Shown piece by piece: positions 41,099 to 46,003 of a stretch of DNA of 46,003 bases. How positions within the stretch are numbered: the stretch's first letter is position 1; every line of letters starts with the position of its first letter. This DNA is from UBA5266 sp002411545 (lineage in GTDB: Bacteria; Bacteroidota; Bacteroidia; Bacteroidales; WCHB1-69). The stretch spans positions 1-46,003 of the forward strand of contig JAQUWC010000009.1 of the NCBI GenBank assembly GCA_028693085.1, in the 5' to 3' direction. A model generated the notes under the pieces. The model was not told the origin of the DNA and ran no database searches. It was given only the letters and a program-made list of their open reading frames with translations. The position numbers were made by a program, and so were the translations under genes.

Positions 41099-41106
41099 TA
41101 TTTTTG
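41099..41106 (+). promoter_or_regulatory. -7 element for the beta-CASP nuclease gene
   Basis: TATTTTTG, exact TAnnTTTG, 56 bases before the ATG at 41163. Confidence 0.55.
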
Positions 41107-41162
41107 TACAACCATTGGCTGTTGATTTATGCAGCTATTATTAATGAAAAAATTATATTTAG

Positions 41163-42563
41163 ATGAAAGTAGATTTTTTAGGAGCCGTTGGAGAAGTTAC
41201 CGGTAGCAAATTTCTAATAACCACTCAATCAAATAAAAAAATTTTATTAGATTGTGGAATGTATCAAGGGAAAGGTTTAGAAACCGATGCAATGAATAAA
41301 GACTTAGGATTTGATCCGGACGATATAGATGTGTTAATACTTTCGCATGCACACATCGACCATTCCGGATTAATACCTTATATTTGCAAACATGGGTTTA
41401 AAGGGAAAATATACTGTACTCATGCTACGCGTGATTTATGTTCAATTATGTTACCCGACTCCGGGAAAATACAAGAAAACGATATCGTTGATTTTAATAA
41501 AAAACGGGCAAAATCAGATCTTCCTGCCGTAGAACCTATATACACAGCACGCGATGCATTTGCCTCTTTAAAATATTTTATCAGCTTACCGAACAATTTA
41601 AAAATAAATATAGAAGACGGTATTCAAGTTTCTTTTAGCGACACAGGACATATCCTAGGAGGTTCAGCCATTACATTATATATTAATGAAGATGGAACAG
41701 AAAAAACACTTTGTTATACGGGTGATATTGGCAGGTACAATAAATATCTCTTAAAGGATCCTGACGTCTTTCCACAAGTGGATTATATCATCACAGAATC
41801 CACTTATGGCAATCGAAAACATGAAAAAATTAATATTGCTGAAGAAAAATTAGCCCAAATTGTTCAAGAAACCTGTGTTAAAAATTTAGGTAAATTGCTT
41901 ATCCCTTCTTTTGCCATTGGCAGATGTCAAGAAATCATTTACATCTTAAACAAATTAAAGAAAAATAAACGATTACCGGATGTGCCAATTTTTGTAGATA
42001 GTCCGTTAGCAGTTTCAGCAACTGACATATATCGTTTACACACCGAATGTTTTAAAGAAGATATAATTGACATCATTCATACACAACAAGATCCTTTTGG
42101 CTTTGACAATTTATTTTATGTTCGTACTAAAGAAGATTCCAAACGTTTAAACACCACTACACGTCCTTGTGTTATCGTTTCAGCTTCGGGTATGATGGAA
42201 GCCGGTCGTATTAAACATCATTTAGCCAATAACATCGAAAATAAAAAAACGACTGTATTGGTAGTAGGTTATTGTGCTCCTAGAACTTTAGGACACAAAA
42301 TTGTAAATGGTGAAAAAGAAATATCTATTTACGGAAATAAGTATTATGTAAATGCTCAAATCAAAGAAATCGATGCCTTATCCGGACACGGTGATTATAC
42401 AGAAATGACTCAATATTTAAGTTGTCAAGATAAATCAAAGATAAAAAAAATATTTCTTGTCCATGGAGAAAAACCCGTGCAATTGGATTATAAATCCCAT
42501 TTGGAAGCGGAGGGTTTTTCAAATATTGAAATACCCTCTTTTAGAGATAGCGTTGAATTATAG
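41163..42563 (+). CDS. MBL-fold beta-CASP RNA-processing hydrolase
   Basis: 466 residues. Metallo-beta-lactamase motifs: LLDCGMYQG, zinc-binding SHAHIDHSGLIPY, SDTGHILGGSAI, YTGDIGR. Beta-CASP segments: ESTYGNRKH, LIPSFAIGRCQEIIYIL, and the C-terminal KIFLVHGEKPVQLDYKSHL (RNA-specificity/RMBL). Relatives (YSH1/CPSF-73 type) are RNA endo/exonucleases; the bacterial members of this branch are less studied. Cytoplasmic, no neighbour of known RNA metabolism. Length normal. Confidence 0.94.
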   Translation: MKVDFLGAVGEVTGSKFLITTQSNKKILLDCGMYQGKGLETDAMNKDLGFDPDDIDVLILSHAHIDHSGLIPYICKHGFKGKIYCTHATRDLCSIMLPDSGKIQENDIVDFNKKRAKSDLPAVEPIYTARDAFASLKYFISLPNNLKINIEDGIQVSFSDTGHILGGSAITLYINEDGTEKTLCYTGDIGRYNKYLLKDPDVFPQVDYIITESTYGNRKHEKINIAEEKLAQIVQETCVKNLGKLLIPSFAIGRCQEIIYILNKLKKNKRLPDVPIFVDSPLAVSATDIYRLHTECFKEDIIDIIHTQQDPFGFDNLFYVRTKEDSKRLNTTTRPCVIVSASGMMEAGRIKHHLANNIENKKTTVLVVGYCAPRTLGHKIVNGEKEISIYGNKYYVNAQIKEIDALSGHGDYTEMTQYLSCQDKSKIKKIFLVHGEKPVQLDYKSHLEAEGFSNIEIPSFRDSVEL

Positions 42564-42643
42564 ACACATTTACTTGCTTATTATTTTTTTTTAAATAAAA
42601 GCTCTCCAAATGCAACAAAATTTAATTATTTACATCATTAAGC

Positions 42644-43231
42644 ATGCAAAACGATAATAAAGAAATGTATGCATCGGAAGAGGAAATTATTGCAGGTTGT
42701 ATTAAGAAAGACATAAAATATATGGAACTCTTATACAAGCAATATGCTTCCAAATTATTTAACTGTGCATTACGTTACACAAAAAATAAAGAAGATGCGG
42801 AAGATGTTTTGCAAGATGCTTTTATTCAGATTTTTGAACATATGAAACAATATAACGGCAAAGGGACTTTTCAAGGATGGATGACAACAATTGTTATCAA
42901 TCAGGCCTTTATGTTGTATCGTAAAAACATTAAACAATCGAAATATCAATTGGTCGATTTTGAAGATTATAAAGATACGATGAAAGACACATCGGTGGTT
43001 CAACACGATTTTTTATCCCATCAATTACTGCTTGAAATGATACAAAATCTTCCCGACGGATATCGTATGGTCTTTAATATGCATGAAATAGAAGGCTTTT
43101 CTTACGACGAAATCGCAAAAGTGTTACATTGTACATCTACTACTTGCCGAACTCAATTGTTTCGCGCTAAAAAACTACTGCAAGAAAAAATAAATCAATT
43201 AAATGACAAACAACATAAGCATATACATTAA
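42644..43231 (+). CDS. ECF-type RNA polymerase sigma factor
   Basis: 195 residues. Region 2: YMELLYKQYASKLFNCALRYTKNKEDAEDVLQDAFIQIFEHM. Region 4: LPDGYRMVFNMHEIEGFSYDEIAKVLHCTSTTCRTQLFRAKKLLQEKI (helix-turn-helix). It directs transcription of an unknown regulon and is probably held by the protein encoded 3 bases downstream. No exact TAnnTTTG is found in the 80-base upstream gap. It resembles the Bacteroidota ECF group that includes T9SS regulator SigP only in general layout; orthology is not claimed. Confidence 0.94.
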   Translation: MQNDNKEMYASEEEIIAGCIKKDIKYMELLYKQYASKLFNCALRYTKNKEDAEDVLQDAFIQIFEHMKQYNGKGTFQGWMTTIVINQAFMLYRKNIKQSKYQLVDFEDYKDTMKDTSVVQHDFLSHQLLLEMIQNLPDGYRMVFNMHEIEGFSYDEIAKVLHCTSTTCRTQLFRAKKLLQEKINQLNDKQHKHIH

Positions 43232-43234
43232 ATC

Positions 43235-44296
43235 ATGAAAAAATACAACGACATAGGAGATTTATTCAGGGACAATTTCAAAGATTATGCCCCTGTACCT
43301 TCTTCTCATGTATGGGAAAATATAAGCCAAAAAGTGGTAAAACCACATAGTTCCTACTTTAAATTTAAATATGTATATATAGGGGCAACTATATTCATTG
43401 CCACTACGGCAATTACACTAAGCATAGTACTACAACAAACTAAAACCACTCATCATGTTACTTCCATTAATAGTCTCAATTCTACCGAACAAACGATCCA
43501 TATCAATGAAGACAAAATAATACAAGATCACATAACAACTCTTGATAAAACCACTGACAATAAAAAACTTATAAAAAAAACAACATCAAAAAAGATTGAC
43601 TTTACAGAAAATCAATCTACAACAACTCCTCTTGTAGAAAAAACAATTCCGCCACAATTACATATACAAACAATAACACAAACATCAAACACCGAAAAAG
43701 AGCAAAAGGAAATAAAAATGCTTCATAAAACGGGTCAAAAGGAAAACTTTGAGCAAACAAATCCTGAATATACTTCAAACAAAGAACTAAGCGTGAGAAA
43801 TACGGATAAAGCAATCTATATCAGTAAAGACACTACGGTATGTGAAAATGCTATCATCACATTATATGCTAAGAACGCTAAAAATATTATGTGGAATAAC
43901 GGACAAACCGATGAAGAAATAAGAGAAATCATTAATCAAAGTAAAACCTTTACGGTTAATTATACTGATGCATACGGGAAAGATACCACAGCACATATTT
44001 TTGTTCGAGCAGTCCCTTGTACTATCCTTACGATTCCTACTGCATTTACACCCAACAATGATGGATTAAATGATGAATTTCGTATTTTCGCATCAGGGAC
44101 TTTTTCCGAATTTGAAATAATAATTTATTCCACACATAAAAAAATATTGTTTCAAACTTCTCATATAGAACAAGGTTGGGATGGAACTCATAACGGAAAC
44201 ATACTTCCTCACGGAGTATATTTATATAGAGTTCGGTATAAAGATAACTTCAATCAAACGATCGAAAGGAAAGGTGAATTTTTACTTATCCGATAG
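43235..44296 (+). CDS. Putative anti-sigma protein with T9SS type B-like (gliding-motility) C-terminal domain
   Basis: 353 residues. No signal peptide; ~45 cytoplasmic residues (DLFRDNFKDYAPVPSSHVWENISQKV, a pattern common at the start of Bacteroidota anti-sigma proteins) precede one membrane helix at ~47-69. Then a Thr/Lys-rich linker (~70-190), a PKD/Ig-like domain (ISKDTTVCENAIITLYAKNA) and a gliding-motility C-terminal domain (IPTAFTPNNDGLNDEFRI, WDGTHNGNILPHGVYLYRVRY, ERKGEFLLIR). It starts 3 bases after the sigma gene. The layout suggests a membrane-anchored anti-sigma factor whose periplasmic end mimics a type B sorting signal. The anti-sigma role is inferred from position and the N-terminal pattern. 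Confidence 0.78.
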   Translation: MKKYNDIGDLFRDNFKDYAPVPSSHVWENISQKVVKPHSSYFKFKYVYIGATIFIATTAITLSIVLQQTKTTHHVTSINSLNSTEQTIHINEDKIIQDHITTLDKTTDNKKLIKKTTSKKIDFTENQSTTTPLVEKTIPPQLHIQTITQTSNTEKEQKEIKMLHKTGQKENFEQTNPEYTSNKELSVRNTDKAIYISKDTTVCENAIITLYAKNAKNIMWNNGQTDEEIREIINQSKTFTVNYTDAYGKDTTAHIFVRAVPCTILTIPTAFTPNNDGLNDEFRIFASGTFSEFEIIIYSTHKKILFQTSHIEQGWDGTHNGNILPHGVYLYRVRYKDNFNQTIERKGEFLLIR

Positions 44297-44691
44297 TGTG
44301 GCTCCTTTTTAAATTCTCAACAAATCCCTCTTATTATTTATTCGTAAAATAGTATGTGATTTTTAACATATCACTATTGCATATCTAAATAGATAGATTT
44401 TATATCTAAATTTTTAGTTTAAATGTAAAGTAAATTTCATTATCGTTTAAAAAATGCCATAATTTATTCCATTTTTAACAATTTAATATTTTTTATATGT
44501 TTTTATACTTTTTTTTACATTTGCTTGATTTTCTGATTATATAATCTATTTTTTCTTTGTTTGTTAATTTTTGTTAATTTTTTTGTTTTCAGTAAATGAC
44601 TGTTTTATGTCTCTTTTTCTGTTCTTTATGTTTATTCGTTCTGTACATAATATTTTTTTAAGTAATTTTTTGTTAATATTATTTATTTTTA
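44297..44691. other. AT-rich intergenic region, no gene
   Basis: About 400 bases of very T-rich sequence with repeated TTTTTGTTAATTTTT-like runs. It holds a -33 candidate TTTG at 44669-44672 for the next gene. Open frames here have no credible protein features. Confidence 0.6.
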
Positions 44692-44699
44692 TATATTTG
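44692..44699 (+). promoter_or_regulatory. Full promoter for the last gene: TTTG-N19-TATATTTG
   Basis: TATATTTG matches TAnnTTTG and a TTTG at 44669-44672 sits 19 bases upstream, the best-spaced -33/-7 pair in the window. 44 bases before the ATG at 44743. Confidence 0.7.
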
Positions 44700-44742
44700 C
44701 AAAAAAAATCAATAAATAATAACTTTAAAATTAATGTACGAG

Positions 44743-46003
44743 ATGAAGAAAAAGATGTTATTAGTTATGGGAATATTCTTATTATTCCCTTGGGTATATT
44801 CCCAAACACGTGTAACTTTTACCGAAACCTTTGACGGCACGTCCCATGGTTTTACGATGACTCCCTCCTCTGCCTGGATGGTCGATTCCACCTTAAGTGC
44901 CAGTGGAAAACAATCGTGTTGGGGCTTTGTGCCAAATAACACAGGTGATTCTATCATGTTAGTTTCTCCCATTTATAATCTATCAGGATTTGCCTATGTG
45001 TATTTACGATTCACACATATCTGTAAAGTCTCATCAGACGATATTGTTTCCATTGAATACAAGGAAGACTATGTGGGATCCAAATGGACTAAAATTCCCA
45101 ACAGTCGTTACGAAGGCAGCAGCCAGACCTACCGTAAACAACGTACCTTTCACGATGAAAGTTATGTAGAATGGGTAGGCAATGATTTATTGGCTGAACC
45201 CGATAATTCCTGGTGGAAAACCGAAGGTTTTGATATCAGCCAGGATGTATCTTTTGCCAAAGTGCAATTCAGGTTTAAAATTGTCAAAGGAAACACTTTG
45301 GGTACTCAATTTGCCTGGGGTTGGTTGATTGATAATTTTGAATTGTTTGCTTCGGTCAATGAAATCAAACCTCCTGTAGTAGAACTTATGGAACCCTATG
45401 TAAATGGTACGGTATATGGCACCGGCCCTTTTCAAATTACAGCCAAAGCCGCTAAAAGAACCCTGCTACCCTTACAAAAACCAATATTGCGGATGACATT
45501 CAAAGATATGAATGGTGTTGTTACCCATGACTCCGTTTATATGTCATCCATAGAAGGCGATTCTATTTGGATAGGTACCATCCCTCAAAAATCCATTGGA
45601 ACTCGAGTGGATTATTCGGTGTATGCTTATGATACAGCAGGAAATTATGGAACCGCCTATTCTGCCTATTTAATCGGCAGGAAATGGGGTTTTGACAGCA
45701 ATTCCGTTGCCATTATAGCCATAGACACTCCCAAACGGGGTGCCATAGCCGGTGTGTCATCTCCTGTTGTAGTTAATATTGAAAACCGTGGACTGAAAAC
45801 CTTAACTTCAGCATCTATTCATTGGACAATTAATGGAGTTCAACAACTATCCTATAATTGGTCCGGTTCTTTGGTGGAAGGTTTTTCCACGAATGTAACC
45901 ATCGGTAATTATGTCCCGCGTTTGGCACAATACGATACCATCACTGTATGGATATCTAATCCCAACGGTGTACCTAATACTACTACCGATTCTATCATGA
46001 CTA
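44743..46003 (+). CDS. Large secreted/cell-surface protein, 3' truncated
   Basis: The frame is open from ATG 44743 (MKKKMLLVMGIFLLFPWVYSQ, a Sec signal peptide; an ATG at 44734 is also in frame) to the window end, ~420 residues without a stop. After the signal, VTFTETFDGTSHGFTMTPSSAW through GWLIDNFELFA is a jelly-roll (MAM/choice-of-anchor type) domain in which a deviation from ambient values is averaged (WKTEGFDIS, AWGWLIDNFE). Later parts (RVDYSVYAYDTAGNYGTAYS; SSPVVVNIENRGLKTLTSASIHWTINGVQ) look like Ig/CARDB-type beta repeats. Probably a T9SS cargo, but its C terminus is outside the window. Confidence 0.85.
   Translation, partial: MKKKMLLVMGIFLLFPWVYSQTRVTFTETFDGTSHGFTMTPSSAWMVDSTLSASGKQSCWGFVPNNTGDSIMLVSPIYNLSGFAYVYLRFTHICKVSSDDIVSIEYKEDYVGSKWTKIPNSRYEGSSQTYRKQRTFHDESYVEWVGNDLLAEPDNSWWKTEGFDISQDVSFAKVQFRFKIVKGNTLGTQFAWGWLIDNFELFASVNEIKPPVVELMEPYVNGTVYGTGPFQITAKAAKRTLLPLQKPILRMTFKDMNGVVTHDSVYMSSIEGDSIWIGTIPQKSIGTRVDYSVYAYDTAGNYGTAYSAYLIGRKWGFDSNSVAIIAIDTPKRGAIAGVSSPVVVNIENRGLKTLTSASIHWTINGVQQLSYNWSGSLVEGFSTNVTIGNYVPRLAQYDTITVWISNPNGVPNTTTDSIMT

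Noticed and set aside
42644..43231. Naming the ECF sigma factor SigP
   Set aside because: Only general ECF features are visible; orthology cannot be judged without alignment.
44571..44834. 87-residue Phe/Leu/Ile-rich frame in the AT-rich gap
   Set aside because: It reads through T-rich non-coding DNA, crosses the next gene's promoter and overlaps that gene out of frame.

Overview
The window is AT-rich DNA from a member of the Bacteroidota, most likely a Bacteroidia-type organism. Three things support this. Many genes are preceded by the Bacteroidota -7 element TAnnTTTG. Several secreted proteins carry type IX secretion (T9SS) sorting domains. Family-specific genes are present (DUF2851, DUF1573-yajC-YbbR, HU-related protein, DUF819/DUF362). 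No phage, integrase, transposase or CRISPR array was seen. Both window edges cut a gene.

Layout. (1) 1-5915, plus strand: a compact four-gene operon joining a LuxC/LuxE-like (acyl-CoA reductase + PaaK-like acyl-activating) fusion to a full partner-switching module: an RsbW-like ATPase fused to a GNAT acetyltransferase, a Cache-HAMP-SpoIIE phosphatase with its own C-terminal RsbW-like domain, and a STAS anti-anti-sigma protein. No sigma factor lies in the visible part, so the switch may control the acyl/acetyl enzymes or a distant target. This is my main candidate for an undescribed system. (2) 5927-9677, minus: DUF819 membrane protein, DUF362 double [4Fe-4S] protein with a signal peptide, and an Omp85-like barrel. 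(3) 9707-16434, minus: DUF1573-yajC-YbbR-radical SAM operon, DUF2851, a small Glu/Ala-rich lipoprotein with a 48-bp tandem repeat, and mutS. (4) 16541-21097, plus: a T9SS cargo protein, then a rhomboid-rhomboid-EEP operon. (5) 21101-23454, minus: acyltransferase, tRNA-Glu and an unknown protein. (6) 23603-29777: gcvP, then a repeat-rich stretch where an HU-related gene and a seven-copy 22/23-bp iteron-like array sit between two identical 30-bp palindromes, then a C10 cysteine protease with T9SS tail. (7) 29833-33104, minus: exbB-exbD-tonB-folC. (8) 33310-38242: PAS protein, flippase, META/membrane/purN operon, and two paralogous lipoproteins on either side of that operon. (9) 38249-46003: lon, tRNA-Asp, beta-CASP nuclease, an ECF sigma factor with a putative anti-sigma protein ending in a T9SS type B-like domain, and the start of a large secreted protein.

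How the genes fit together: cell-envelope traffic is a recurring theme (Omp85-like barrel, YajC, ExbBD-TonB, T9SS cargo, lipoproteins, rhomboids, Lon). Two separate signalling modules, the partner switch at the left end and the sigma/anti-sigma pair at the right end, are the most unusual content. Product names rest on motif recognition by eye; no database search was run.
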